Source: Methyloligella solikamskensis (GTDB lineage Bacteria; Pseudomonadota; Alphaproteobacteria; Rhizobiales; Methyloligellaceae). Taken from it: DNA of 64,000 bases. Under the pieces are notes generated by a model that saw only the letters and a program-made list of their open reading frames with translations, ran no database searches and had not been told where the DNA came from. Shown piece by piece: positions 33,616-45,464 of this stretch. A program made the translations under genes and the position numbers. The stretch covers positions 1 through 64,000 of the forward strand of contig NZ_JBHTJO010000002.1 of NCBI RefSeq assembly GCF_042676065.1, written 5' to 3'. Numbering within the stretch: position 1 is the first letter of the stretch; every line of letters starts with the position of its first letter.

Positions 33616-34995
33616 TCAATCCGCCCAGCCCTGCTCGAACCGCTTCCGCGGCCAGACCACGGTCACCACGGCGCCGCCCGGCGACACAGCACGGTTGGCG
33701 AGCTCCAGCCGCGCACCCGAGCGTTCCAGGAGTGTCTTGGCGATGAAGAAGCCGAGCCCCATGCCGATATGCTCGTCGGGCGCTTCCTCGCCCCAGCTCT
33801 CGCTCGGCCGGGTCGTCACGAAGGGCTCGCCGAGCTGCTCCAGCACGTCGGGCGGGAAGCCCGTCCCGTCATCGGCGATCACGATCCGCACCTCGTCTTC
33901 GTTCCAGGTAGCGGTCGCGTCCACCCGGCTGGCGGCGAAGTCGATGGCGTTCTCGATGAGATTGCCCAGCCCGTAAAGCACGCCCGGATTGCGCTGCATC
34001 ACCGGCTCCTGCATCGCCGGGCTGTTGGGATCGAGCCCCGGCGCCGGCCCGGTGGTCACATCGATCGGCACGGACACCAGCCGGTGGGGCTCCACCACGT
34101 CCTCCATGAGATGGCTGACGGTCATGCGGGAAACGATGAGGTCGTTCTCCTCCGCCTTGGCTGCCAGCTGGCCGAGGATCTCCCGGCAGCGCTCAGCCTG
34201 ATCGCGTAAGAGCTGAAGGTCCTCGAAATGAGGGTCCTGGGCCGAGGCGTCTCGCAGAAGCTCCTTGGTGACCACGGAGATCGTTGCGAGCGGCGTGCCG
34301 AGCCCGTGGGCAGCGGCTGCGGCAAGTCCGTCCAGGGCCGAAAGTCTTTGTTCGCGCGCCAGCACCATTTCGGCGGCCGCCAAGGCTTCCGCCATCCGCC
34401 GGCCTTCTTCAGCCGTCCGCCAGGAATAAAAGCCGATGAAGAGAAGGCCGGAGACCACCGTCGCCCAGATCCCCAGCACATAGAAGAACGGGAGCTCCAG
34501 GGACGACCCGCCGAACCAAGGCAGCGGATAATGATACCGCGTGAGCGCCGTCGCCAGGATCACCGCCAGGACGCCCAGAGTGAGCGTGACCCGCGGCGGC
34601 TGAGTCGCTGCGGAGACTGTAACCGGCGCCACCAAGAGGAAGGCGAACGGGTTCTCCATGCCGCCCGTAAGATAGAGCAGGGCCGAGAGCTGGAGGATGT
34701 CGAAGCCCAGCATCAGAAGCGCAAACGGGCTCGGCAGCCGCTGGCTAGCGGGATAGCGCAGCCGCAGCATCACGTTCAGCCAGGCTGAGGCCGCGATCGC
34801 GATCAGGCATGGAACGATGGGCAGGTCGAGCCCAAGCACCCAATAGCTGCCCACCACCGTGAAGCTCTGGCCCATCACGGCGAGCCAGCGCAGCCGCACC
34901 ATGGTCTGCAGGCGCAGCCGCGTTTGCCCCCGCTGGAGCCAATCCGGCAGCCGAGGCCCGGCCACGGCCGATATTTCCTGTTCGGTCACAGTCAT
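33616..34995 (-). CDS. regB: Redox sensor histidine kinase RegB/ActS/PrrB
   Basis: 459 residues. Six hydrophobic segments up to about 190 include the quinone-sensing redox box GGMENPF (111-117). The phosphorylated His is H230 in AAHGLGTPLATI, and the redox-active Cys corresponding to Cys265 of Rhodobacter capsulatus is C270 in RCREIL. The ATPase domain follows with N of LIENAID and DDGTGFP. It phosphorylates RegA under reducing conditions. Divergent from senC with 154 bases between. Confidence 0.96.
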   Translation of the reverse strand: MTVTEQEISAVAGPRLPDWLQRGQTRLRLQTMVRLRWLAVMGQSFTVVGSYWVLGLDLPIVPCLIAIAASAWLNVMLRLRYPASQRLPSPFALLMLGFDILQLSALLYLTGGMENPFAFLLVAPVTVSAATQPPRVTLTLGVLAVILATALTRYHYPLPWFGGSSLELPFFYVLGIWATVVSGLLFIGFYSWRTAEEGRRMAEALAAAEMVLAREQRLSALDGLAAAAAHGLGTPLATISVVTKELLRDASAQDPHFEDLQLLRDQAERCREILGQLAAKAEENDLIVSRMTVSHLMEDVVEPHRLVSVPIDVTTGPAPGLDPNSPAMQEPVMQRNPGVLYGLGNLIENAIDFAASRVDATATWNEDEVRIVIADDGTGFPPDVLEQLGEPFVTTRPSESWGEEAPDEHIGMGLGFFIAKTLLERSGARLELANRAVSPGGAVVTVVWPRKRFEQGWAD

Positions 34996-35149
34996 TCTGC
35001 TCTGGGCTTAAATCGGCCAAGCGCGGCCCGCAAGCGCAAGCCCCCCTTAGCGTAACCATTTCTCCCTGCTAAAAGGACGCCACGCTCAAGACCGGCCGCG
35101 ATGTCGCATCCACCTGTCTTGCCACGAAACGCCAACTATATGGTTCGCC

Positions 35150-35746
35150 ATGCGCCGCCTCATCACCGTCGTCGTCATCGCTTTCTGCCTCGGAGCCGTC
35201 ATCGGCCTCGGCGTGCTTATTGCCACCCAGCCGACCGGTCCGCGCACCGAAACCACCGGCACCGCCCTGATCGGCGGTCCGTTCACCCTGACCAATCAGG
35301 ATGGTGAGCGGGTCACGGAGGAGGACTTCCGCGGCAAGCATATGCTGGTGTTCTTCGGCTTCACCCATTGCCCGGACATCTGCCCGGCGGAGCTTCAGGT
35401 CATCGCCGAGGCCCTCGATCAGCTGGGCGACGAGGCCGATGAGGTCACACCGATCTTCGTCAGCGTCGATCCGGAGCGCGACACGCCGGCGGCCCTGAAG
35501 AGCTATCTTTCGAATTTCGGCGACCGATTCGTCGGGCTGACGGGATCGGAGGAGGAGATCGCCAAGGTGGCCAAGGAGTACCGGGTGGCGTTTAAAGTCC
35601 ACAAGGAAAACCCGGACGACGAGAACTACAATGTCGACCACAGCGCCATCGTCTATCTGATGGGCCCGGACGGCACCTATATCGACCATTTCAGCTACGG
35701 CACCGGGGCCGACGAGATGGCGAAATCCTTGCAGCGCTACCTTTAG
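35150..35746 (+). CDS. senC: SCO1/SenC/PrrC copper chaperone
   Basis: 198 residues anchored by an N-terminal helix (about 4-26) with the thioredoxin-like domain in the periplasm. Copper ligands are C74 and C78 in CPDIC and H164 in VDHSAIVY. It helps assemble the CuA site of cytochrome oxidase and is linked to RegB signalling in Rhodobacter. Here it is alone and divergent from regB, while regA lies behind regB. Confidence 0.95.
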   Translation: MRRLITVVVIAFCLGAVIGLGVLIATQPTGPRTETTGTALIGGPFTLTNQDGERVTEEDFRGKHMLVFFGFTHCPDICPAELQVIAEALDQLGDEADEVTPIFVSVDPERDTPAALKSYLSNFGDRFVGLTGSEEEIAKVAKEYRVAFKVHKENPDDENYNVDHSAIVYLMGPDGTYIDHFSYGTGADEMAKSLQRYL

Positions 35747-35843
35747 CCGCGCATCCGAATCCCGCTTCAGCCACGTTTTGATGTTGCAATGCAACGTAAC
35801 CGCCCCATCTGAATTGTGCGGTGCGGTATAACCTGAGGTCCCG

Positions 35844-37115
35844 ATGCTCTATCATCTCTACGAACTCAATCACGCGGCTCTCAGCCCCGCTCGCGCGATG
35901 GCTGACGGGTTCCGATTGCTGTTCAAACACCCGCTGAACCCGGCCTCACACACGCCTATCGGCCGCACTGCCGCGGCGACCCTGGAGCTGTTCGAGCGGA
36001 CCACAAGGCGCTATCGCAGACCGGAGTGGGGCATTGACGAGGTCACCGTCGACGGCAAGACCGTGCCGGTGCGCGAGCGCACCCTGGTCTCCAAGCCGTT
36101 CTGCAATCTCGTCCATTTCGAGCGGGACCTGACAGGCATGCGCCGCCGCGACCCCAAGGTGCTGATCGTCGCGCCAATGGCCGGCCATTTCCCGACCCTG
36201 CTGCGCGGCACGGTCCAGGCCATGCTGGCCGATCACGACGTCTATGTCACCGAGTGGCAGGATGCCCGGAATGTGCCGCTGGCCGCCGGGTCTTTCGATC
36301 TCGACGACTATATCGACTACATCATTGAATTTTGCCGCTTTTTCGCAGGCGACGTGCATCTCATGGCGGTCTGTCAGCCGGTCGTGCCGGTGTTCGCCGC
36401 CGTCTCCCTGATGGAGCAGTCCCGGGAGCGCGCCGTGCCCCGCTCCATGGTTCTCATGGCGGGCCCCATCGATGCGCGCGAAAGCCCCACCGCCGTCAAT
36501 TGCTTCGCCCTGGATCGTGGGCTGGAGTGGTTCCGCCGCAACGTGATCACCCAGGTGCCGTGGCCCAACCCGGGCATGATGCGCCTGGTTTATCCTGGTT
36601 TTCTGCAGCTTTCCGGCTTCATGGGCATGAATCTGGACCGCCATATCACGGCCCATCGCGACCTCTTCCAGCATCTGGTTCAGGGCGATGGCGATTCGGC
36701 CGAGAAGCACCGGGATTTCTACGACGAATTCCTCGCCGTGATGGATCTGACGGCGGAGTTTTACCTGCAGACCATCGACGAGGTGTTCCTTCGGCATCTT
36801 CTGCCCAAGGGCGAGATGACCCATCACGACGTCACCGTCGATCCTAGCAAGATCGAGCATGTGGCCCTCATGACCGTCGAAGGCGAAAAGGACGATATTG
36901 CGGGCATCGGGCAGACCTCGGCCGCCCACAAGCTTGCCTCCAAGCTGCCGGAGAATATGCGCGAGCATTACATGCAGCTGGGGGTGGGGCATTACGGCGT
37001 CTTTAACGGCTCGCGTTATCGTGACGAAATCGTGCCGCGAATTACCGATTTTATCGCCATGCACAATCGAGGCGAGAGTCGGCTGAGCCGCGCCTTCGGC
37101 AATCTGATCGGCTAG
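35844..37115 (+). CDS. phaZ: Intracellular polyhydroxyalkanoate depolymerase
   Basis: 423 residues. It mobilises PHB granules in the cytoplasm. The opening MLYHLYELNHAALSPARA and the block VLIVAPMAGHFPTLLRGTV are typical of the PhaZ1 group. The nucleophile is a Cys in MAVCQPVVPV, which replaces the lipase-box Ser, and GHYGVFNGSRYR near the end carries the catalytic His. No signal peptide. Implies PHB storage; the synthase genes are not in this window. Confidence 0.94.
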   Translation: MLYHLYELNHAALSPARAMADGFRLLFKHPLNPASHTPIGRTAAATLELFERTTRRYRRPEWGIDEVTVDGKTVPVRERTLVSKPFCNLVHFERDLTGMRRRDPKVLIVAPMAGHFPTLLRGTVQAMLADHDVYVTEWQDARNVPLAAGSFDLDDYIDYIIEFCRFFAGDVHLMAVCQPVVPVFAAVSLMEQSRERAVPRSMVLMAGPIDARESPTAVNCFALDRGLEWFRRNVITQVPWPNPGMMRLVYPGFLQLSGFMGMNLDRHITAHRDLFQHLVQGDGDSAEKHRDFYDEFLAVMDLTAEFYLQTIDEVFLRHLLPKGEMTHHDVTVDPSKIEHVALMTVEGEKDDIAGIGQTSAAHKLASKLPENMREHYMQLGVGHYGVFNGSRYRDEIVPRITDFIAMHNRGESRLSRAFGNLIG

Positions 37116-37204
37116 CCGACAATCCGAAAAAGCCGTCATCTGGCTGTGGTATTCTAGGGGGAAAGCCGTCCGATTCGAGACGGTTCGCGTAGGGAGTCTG
37201 CCAA

Positions 37205-38044
37205 ATGCTCAAGCGGCTGAAGCCAGGCCGAAAAGAAACTATTGAGTTGAATATCAAGGGCTTGGGGGTGCCGGTCTTGATGCGGCGCAGCCCGCGCGCC
37301 CGCCGGTTCAGCTTGCAGGTTTCGGAAGCCAAGCGCGGCGCCGTCTTGACCGTTCCCGTCTACTCCTCTTTCGCCGATGCGGACGAGTTTCTCTCCCGTC
37401 ATCTGGACTGGTTGAAGGAGCGCCTGGACGGTCTATCCGAGCCCGTCCCCTTCACCGATGGCGCGGTGATCCCCTTGCGCGGCTATGCCCACCAAATCCA
37501 TTTCGCAGGCCCCGTGCGCCGCCGCGGCGTCGCCTGGATCGATGCGGAAGACAGCATCGATCTGCCGGCCTGGCCAGAGGCCGCCGCGCAAGACGCGGAC
37601 AATCTGCCAAGGCTCTGCGTTTCCGGCGAGCCGGAGCATGCCCCGCGGCGTCTCCTCGACTGGCTGAAGCGCCAGGCCCAGCACGATCTCAAGGACGAGG
37701 TCAGCTATCAGGCCGAGCGCATGGGTCTTGCACCCAAACGCATATTCGTCCGCGATCAGACGACCCGCTGGGGATCCTGCTCCACCTCAGGGGCTCTGTC
37801 CTTCTCCTGGCGGCTCATCCTCGCGCCGGGCTTCGTGCTGGAATATCTGGTGGTCCACGAGGTTGCCCATCTTGCCCACATGAATCACGGGCCGCGCTTC
37901 TGGAGGCTGGTGGAAAAGACCATGCCCGATTACGAGGAAGCGCAGAAATGGCTCCGCGATCATGGCGCGAGCCTGCACCGCTACGGCGCGGAATTCATCG
38001 GCCCGGCTGGCGCGAGCGACTCTCCGAAAGAATCCATCGAATAA
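37205..38044 (+). CDS. YgjP-like zinc metallopeptidase (M48 / SprT-like)
   Basis: 279 residues. The zinc motif is HEVAHLAHMNHGPRFW, with the HExxH pair and further His typical of YgjP (DUF45). TTRWGSCSTSGALSFSWRLILAP precedes it as usual. No signal peptide, so cytoplasmic. Function in bacteria is poorly known. It ends 6 bases from the convergent penicillin-binding protein gene. Confidence 0.9.
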   Translation: MLKRLKPGRKETIELNIKGLGVPVLMRRSPRARRFSLQVSEAKRGAVLTVPVYSSFADADEFLSRHLDWLKERLDGLSEPVPFTDGAVIPLRGYAHQIHFAGPVRRRGVAWIDAEDSIDLPAWPEAAAQDADNLPRLCVSGEPEHAPRRLLDWLKRQAQHDLKDEVSYQAERMGLAPKRIFVRDQTTRWGSCSTSGALSFSWRLILAPGFVLEYLVVHEVAHLAHMNHGPRFWRLVEKTMPDYEEAQKWLRDHGASLHRYGAEFIGPAGASDSPKESIE

Positions 38045-38050
38045 TCGGGC

Positions 38051-40087
38051 TTACCCGCCGAACATGCCGAGCATGCGCTTCAGCCAGGCCGAGCCCTGGT
38101 CGGCGGCCCGCTTGCCCATCTCGATCGGTCCGGTCGAGGCGGTGATGCCCGGCGAATAGGTGCCCGGCAGACCGTAAGGATGCTTGTCGGCATGGGCCGC
38201 CAGCATCACGTCGTGCCAGACTTCGGCGGGGATCGTGCCGCCGGTGACCTTCTTCATGGGCGAGTTGTCGTCATTGCCGATCCAGACGCCCGCGAGGTAA
38301 TGGGCCGTGTAGCCCACGAACCACGCGTCCTTGGAGCCCTGGGTGGTGCCAGTCTTGCCGCCAGCCACATGTTTCGGAATGCCGGCGCGGCGCCCCGTGC
38401 CGCTCACCATGACAGCGTTCATCATGTCGTTCATGGCGCCGAGTTGCGCCTTGCCGATGGCCGGCGCCGCGGGCGAGGGCTGCCAGTGATAGAGCACCCG
38501 GCCGTCGGCGTTCCGGATCTCCTCGATCACATGGGTCTGGGCGCGCATGCCGCCATTGGCGAAGGGGGCATAGGCCGCCGTCAGCTCCAAAAGACTCACC
38601 TCGGACGTGCCCAGCGCGATCGACATGTCTCTGCCGAGCTCTGATTCAATGCCCATCCGATGTGCGGTCTGGACCACCCGGTCCGGCCCCACCTGCCGGA
38701 TCAGCTTCACCGCCACCGAGTTGAGGGACTTTTCGAGGCCCGTCCGGAGCGTGACCTCGCCATAGTATTTCGAGTGATAGTTCTTCGGGTTCCAGCCCGC
38801 CAGCGACACCGGCGAGTCGATGGCGATGGAATCCGGCGTGTAGCCGACCTCCATGGCCGCCAGATAGACGAAAGGCTTAAAGGACGACCCCGGCTGGCGC
38901 TTGGCCTTCACTGCGCGATTGTAAGGGCTCGTCTGATAGGAGCGCCCGCCCACCAGCGCGCGCACCGCGCCGTCCGTGCTGAGCACCACGACGGCGCCTT
39001 CGTGACGCCCGCTGGTCTTGTCCTCGGCTTCGAGCCGTGCCTGGAGCGTCTGCTGCGCCGATTTCTGGACCGCCGGCTCGATGCTGGTGGTGACGATCAG
39101 ATCGCCGTGCTTCTCGCCCACATAGTCGGGCAGGATCTCCGCCACCCAGTCGACGATATAGGGATAGCCGGTCTGGTCGCCCTCGGCGCGCAGGCCCAGC
39201 GGCTTCGCCGCGGCGCGCTTCGCCTCGTCCTCGGTGATGAAGCCTGCAGCGACCATGTTGTCGAGCACCACGCCGAGCCGGGAACTTGCCAGCTTCCGGC
39301 TGCGGGTCGGCGCATAGGTCGACGGCGCCTTCAGGAGCCCGGCCAGCAGCGCGGATTCGGGCAAGTCCAGCTCGGTGGCGGACTTTCCGAAATAGCGCCG
39401 CGAGGCGGCCTCCACCCCGTAAGCCCCACCGCCGAAATAGACCCGGTTCAGGTAGAGCTCCATGATCTGGTTCTTGTCGAAATGCCGCTCCAGCCAGATC
39501 GCATAGACCATCTCCTCGATCTTGCGCTCGATGGTCCGGTCGGGCTTCAGGAACAGGTTCTTGGCGAGCTGCTGGGTGATGGTCGAGCCGCCCTCAACGA
39601 AGGCGCCGGCCATGATGTCCACCGCGGCCGCACGCATCAGGCCCAGCGGATCCACGCCGAAATGGCTGTAGAAGCGCCGGTCCTCCGTGGCGATCACCGC
39701 CTCGATCAGATGAGGCGGCAGCTCCTCCACCGTCACGTGGCCCCGGCGAAGGCCGCGCTCGGCCAGCATGGTGCCGTCGGAGGCCAGCACCTGAACGTTC
39801 GGCGGCCGGTCGTCCAGGGTGATCAGCACCGGGTCCGGCAGCTTCGATGTGAGGTGGATCGCGTAGAGGCCGAAGCAGACGGCGAACAGCACGCCCGCCA
39901 GCATGGTGAAGCGGAAAAGACGGCCGAGAACGGGCGTTCTCTGCTGTTTGCGACGACGCCCGCCACTGCCCTTTCGGCGCGGTGAGGTACCCCGTTTTGG
40001 GCTCTTGCGCCGCCCCTCAAAGGAGGGTTCGATGCGTCCGTCGTTCGCAGCTCTACCTGCGGGCCGTCGCTTGCGCCCGTTGCTCAT
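38051..40087 (-). CDS. Class A penicillin-binding protein 1A
   Basis: 678 residues. A basic cytoplasmic tail is followed by one membrane helix (about 55-80), then the glycosyltransferase domain with EDRRFYSHFGVDP and STITQQLAKNLFL, then the transpeptidase with the active Ser in PGSSFKPFVY (SxxK), SLN and KTGTTQ. It builds and cross-links peptidoglycan in the periplasm. Length and domain order match PBP1a but it lacks the large OB insert, so it belongs to the smaller alphaproteobacterial form. Confidence 0.95.
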   Translation of the reverse strand: MSNGRKRRPAGRAANDGRIEPSFEGRRKSPKRGTSPRRKGSGGRRRKQQRTPVLGRLFRFTMLAGVLFAVCFGLYAIHLTSKLPDPVLITLDDRPPNVQVLASDGTMLAERGLRRGHVTVEELPPHLIEAVIATEDRRFYSHFGVDPLGLMRAAAVDIMAGAFVEGGSTITQQLAKNLFLKPDRTIERKIEEMVYAIWLERHFDKNQIMELYLNRVYFGGGAYGVEAASRRYFGKSATELDLPESALLAGLLKAPSTYAPTRSRKLASSRLGVVLDNMVAAGFITEDEAKRAAAKPLGLRAEGDQTGYPYIVDWVAEILPDYVGEKHGDLIVTTSIEPAVQKSAQQTLQARLEAEDKTSGRHEGAVVVLSTDGAVRALVGGRSYQTSPYNRAVKAKRQPGSSFKPFVYLAAMEVGYTPDSIAIDSPVSLAGWNPKNYHSKYYGEVTLRTGLEKSLNSVAVKLIRQVGPDRVVQTAHRMGIESELGRDMSIALGTSEVSLLELTAAYAPFANGGMRAQTHVIEEIRNADGRVLYHWQPSPAAPAIGKAQLGAMNDMMNAVMVSGTGRRAGIPKHVAGGKTGTTQGSKDAWFVGYTAHYLAGVWIGNDDNSPMKKVTGGTIPAEVWHDVMLAAHADKHPYGLPGTYSPGITASTGPIEMGKRAADQGSAWLKRMLGMFGG

Positions 40088-40228
40088 TAATCACGCCCCG
40101 CCAATGGCTGCTTCAAATCGCCCGCAAATTCGCCTTAACCATAGGTTTCTAGCCTTGCTATCGGGTTAAGGTCTGCGGCCCTTAAGGCCCGAATCGAAAT
40201 CCCAATCCACCGAACGAAGCTGAACTCC

Positions 40229-41563
40229 ATGTCACCCCCCGTCTCCCGCATCGTCACCGACGACCGTCTTCCCGAAAGCGCCGATGTCGCGATCATCGGC
40301 GGCGGAATCATCGGTTGCTCGGCCGCCTATTACCTCGCCCGCCGGGGCCTCTCCGTCGTCCTGGTGGAGAAGGGCCATGTCGCCGGAGAGCAGTCGAGCC
40401 GCAACTGGGGCTGGGTGCGCCAGCAGGGCCGCGCCGAAGCGGAGATGGCCTTGTCGCGGGAATCCTTGCGCCTCTGGGGCGAGCTTCAGCAGGAAAGTCC
40501 GAAGGATCTCGGCTTTCGCCCTGCCGGCGTCCTCTATGTCACCGAGACCGAGGACGACATGGAGCGCTGGCGCAAATGGCAGATGACGGCGCGGAAATAT
40601 CAGATCGAAAGCCGCATCCTGGATGCGGACTCCGCCAGCGAGCTCACCCCCGGCTGCACCATCCCCTGGATCGGCGGGCTTTATACGGAAAATGACGGGC
40701 GCGCCGAGCCGGCGCTCGCAGCACCGGCCATCGCTCAGATGGCGCGGGACAAGGGCGCCGTCGTTCTGCAGCGCTGCGCTGCAAGGGGGCTGGAGCTGGA
40801 GCAAGGGCGCGTCACCGGCCTGGTGACCGAGAAAGGGACCGTGAAGACGGAGAAGGTGATCTGCGCCGGCGGCGCCTGGGCGGCCCTGTTCTGCCGCCGC
40901 CACGGTTTGAAGATCCCGATCCTGGGCGTGCGGGCCACCGCCATGCGCACCTCCGAGGCACCCGAGGTCACCCAAGGCATGATCGGCACCGCGCCGTTCT
41001 GCATCCGCAGACGGACCGATGGCGGCTATACGCTCGCCAAGCGCAGCCCCTTGCGCTTCGACCTAACGCCGGAGGCGTTCCGCCATATGGCGGCGTTCTG
41101 GCCGGCCTTCATGAAGGAAGGCAGCAAGATGAAGATCCGCTTCGGCCGCGAGTTCTTCGAAGCCTGGGCGCGGCCGAAGGACTGGCCTCTCGACGAACCG
41201 TCGCCTTTCGAGAAGGAGAGCATCCGGGTCACCGATCCGGAGCCCGACCCGCAGCCCATCGGAGAAGCGATCCGGAATCTGCGGAATGCCTACCCGGAGC
41301 TTGCCGGAATTCAGATGGCCGAGAGCTGGGCCGGTCTGATCGATGCCTCCCCTGATGCCATCCCCGTGATCTCCGATGTGGATGCCATTCCGGGCTTCTA
41401 TCTCGCCGCCGGCTCCAGCGGTCACGGCTTCGGCACGGGGCCTGCGGCCGGGCATCTGATCGGCGATATCGCGCTGGGCGAAGAGCCTATCGTCGACCCG
41501 TACCCGTTCCGCTATTCGCGCATGGTGGACGGCACGACCCTCGTGCCTGAGACCGGGTTTTAG
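40229..41563 (+). CDS. FAD-dependent amino acid/amine oxidoreductase (DAO family)
   Basis: 444 residues. The FAD motif is IIGGGIIGCSAAYYLARRG near residue 17, and the C-terminal AESWAGLIDASPDAIPVISDV plus GSSGHGFGTGPA are DadA/glycine-oxidase hallmarks. SSRNWGWVRQQGRAEAEMAL is seen in a subgroup of alphaproteobacterial DAO proteins. It oxidises an amino acid or N-methyl amino acid; substrate not known. It stands alone, convergent with gyrB across a repeat region. Confidence 0.9.
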   Translation: MSPPVSRIVTDDRLPESADVAIIGGGIIGCSAAYYLARRGLSVVLVEKGHVAGEQSSRNWGWVRQQGRAEAEMALSRESLRLWGELQQESPKDLGFRPAGVLYVTETEDDMERWRKWQMTARKYQIESRILDADSASELTPGCTIPWIGGLYTENDGRAEPALAAPAIAQMARDKGAVVLQRCAARGLELEQGRVTGLVTEKGTVKTEKVICAGGAWAALFCRRHGLKIPILGVRATAMRTSEAPEVTQGMIGTAPFCIRRRTDGGYTLAKRSPLRFDLTPEAFRHMAAFWPAFMKEGSKMKIRFGREFFEAWARPKDWPLDEPSPFEKESIRVTDPEPDPQPIGEAIRNLRNAYPELAGIQMAESWAGLIDASPDAIPVISDVDAIPGFYLAAGSSGHGFGTGPAAGHLIGDIALGEEPIVDPYPFRYSRMVDGTTLVPETGF

Positions 41564-41588
41564 GGGCAGTAGCTTCGCCACCACCGCA

Positions 41589-41734
41589 TGCGTCGTGCCG
41601 GGACAAGCCCGGCCATGACGACAGAGTCATGAGCGAAAGTAGTGTCCCGCGCACAGCCATCATTCCGGCGCAAGCCAGAAATCCAGCAGCAAGTTCGGAG
41701 TCTCGGTCTGGATACCGGCGTTCGCCGGTATGAC
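41589..41734. repeat. Dispersed palindromic repeat, type 2, copy 2, and a short relative
   Basis: A short CCGGGACAAGCCCGG palindrome (about 41595-41612) is followed by a full element from ATCATTCCGG (41659) to GCCGGTATGAC (41734), closely matching the copy at 28251-28324. The stretch lies between convergent DAO and gyrB genes and contains no gene. Confidence 0.75.
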
Positions 41735-41757
41735 GGAGCGTCTCTTGCTCCGCCCCG

Positions 41758-44187
<2,430 letters not shown>

Positions 44188-44252
44188 GCAGAACCTGGGT
44201 CTGATCGTGATGTGAGATGCGCCAGGGCGGGGGTCGTCGAATCCCTGGTTGT

Positions 44253-45464
44253 TTAGCCTGATATTGTACCGCAATTCACGGTAAAAATCTGCGCTTCCGG
44301 CAACATAGTTGCGAAAACGGAGGCCTCCGTTCCGGTCATCCAGGCCTGCGCCCCGAGCCGGAAAATCTCCGAAAAAAGCGCCTCTCTGCGGGTTGCATCG
44401 AGATGGGCCGCCACCTCGTCCAGAAGGATCAGCGGCGCCGCGCCGTCGAGCTCCGTGATCAGGGCGGCTTGGGAGAGGATGAGGCCCAGAAGGAGCGCCT
44501 TCTGCTCGCCGGAGGAACACACCTCCGCCAGCCGCTCCGAAGGCCCGTGAGAGACAACTAAGTCGCTTCTGTGAGGCCCTTCAAGGGTTCTCTGTGCCGC
44601 ACGATCCCGCTCCCGGTCGCGCGCAAGCCGCTCCCGGTAGCCATCCTCCACCTCGACCGCCGACCCGTCCATCAGGTCGGCCTCGAGCGTGCCGGAAAGG
44701 GCGAGCGAGGCCCAGGGGAACAGCCCTTCCATCAGGCTTTCCTTGGAGTCCTCGATCAAAGCTGCGAGCCGCGAGACCGCATCCAGCCTGGCGGCGGCCA
44801 TGGCCGTGCCCGTCTCGGCCATTTGCTCCTCGAGCCCGGCGAACAGGGAGGGCGATCCCTCATGGAGCTGAAAGAGCCGGTTCCGCTGGCGCATGGCCCG
44901 CTCGAACCGTGCCCGCGGGCTGCGCATCTTCGGGTCCACCGCCAGCATCAGCCGGTCGAGAAACCGTCGGCGCTCCGCGGCCGGCCCCGTGAACAGCCCA
45001 TCCATGGCCGGGATCAGCCAGACCAGCTTCACGTGATTGGCGAGCGCGTTGGATGAGGAATCCTTGCCGGCGATCCGCACGTTGCGCGAGGTGCGGTCCT
45101 CGTCGCCTGCGAGCCCGAACCCCGTGCCGAGCGAAACGGTCTCCCCGCCGTTTGAGATCTTGCCGGCGATGGCCCAGCCGCCTTGGCCCCCATGACGGGC
45201 CAGTTCCTTATAGGGACGGCTGCGCAAACCTTGCCCCGCGCCCAGCAGAGAGACGGCCTCCAGCAGGCTCGTCTTGCCGGCGCCGTTATCGCCGACCAGC
45301 ACCACGGGCCGCGCATCCATGTTGAGACGCGCGGAGGCGAAATTCCGGAAATCGGTAAGGGTCAGCTGTTCGACGAACAGCCGCTCGGCGAAGTCTTTGT
45401 CGGATCCGCCGTCTTGCGATCCGCTGATGATATGAGGCTCGTTCGCTATCGGTCTCGCGGTCAT
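44253..45464 (-). CDS. recF: DNA replication/repair protein RecF
   Basis: 403 residues. An SMC-like ATPase that loads RecA at gaps. Walker A is VGDNGAGKTSLLEA, the signature is SSGEQKALLLGL, and Walker B is LILLDEVAAHLD. Its ATG overlaps the dnaN TGA by four bases (ATGA), confirming the start. It has an N-terminal stretch of about 30 residues before VEQLTLTDFRNF. Confidence 0.97.
   Translation of the reverse strand: MTARPIANEPHIISGSQDGGSDKDFAERLFVEQLTLTDFRNFASARLNMDARPVVLVGDNGAGKTSLLEAVSLLGAGQGLRSRPYKELARHGGQGGWAIAGKISNGGETVSLGTGFGLAGDEDRTSRNVRIAGKDSSSNALANHVKLVWLIPAMDGLFTGPAAERRRFLDRLMLAVDPKMRSPRARFERAMRQRNRLFQLHEGSPSLFAGLEEQMAETGTAMAAARLDAVSRLAALIEDSKESLMEGLFPWASLALSGTLEADLMDGSAVEVEDGYRERLARDRERDRAAQRTLEGPHRSDLVVSHGPSERLAEVCSSGEQKALLLGLILSQAALITELDGAAPLILLDEVAAHLDATRREALFSEIFRLGAQAWMTGTEASVFATMLPEAQIFTVNCGTISG

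Noticed and set aside
38660..39985. 441-codon open frame on the plus strand opposite the penicillin-binding protein gene
   Set aside because: Antisense shadow; composition and lack of motifs argue against coding.
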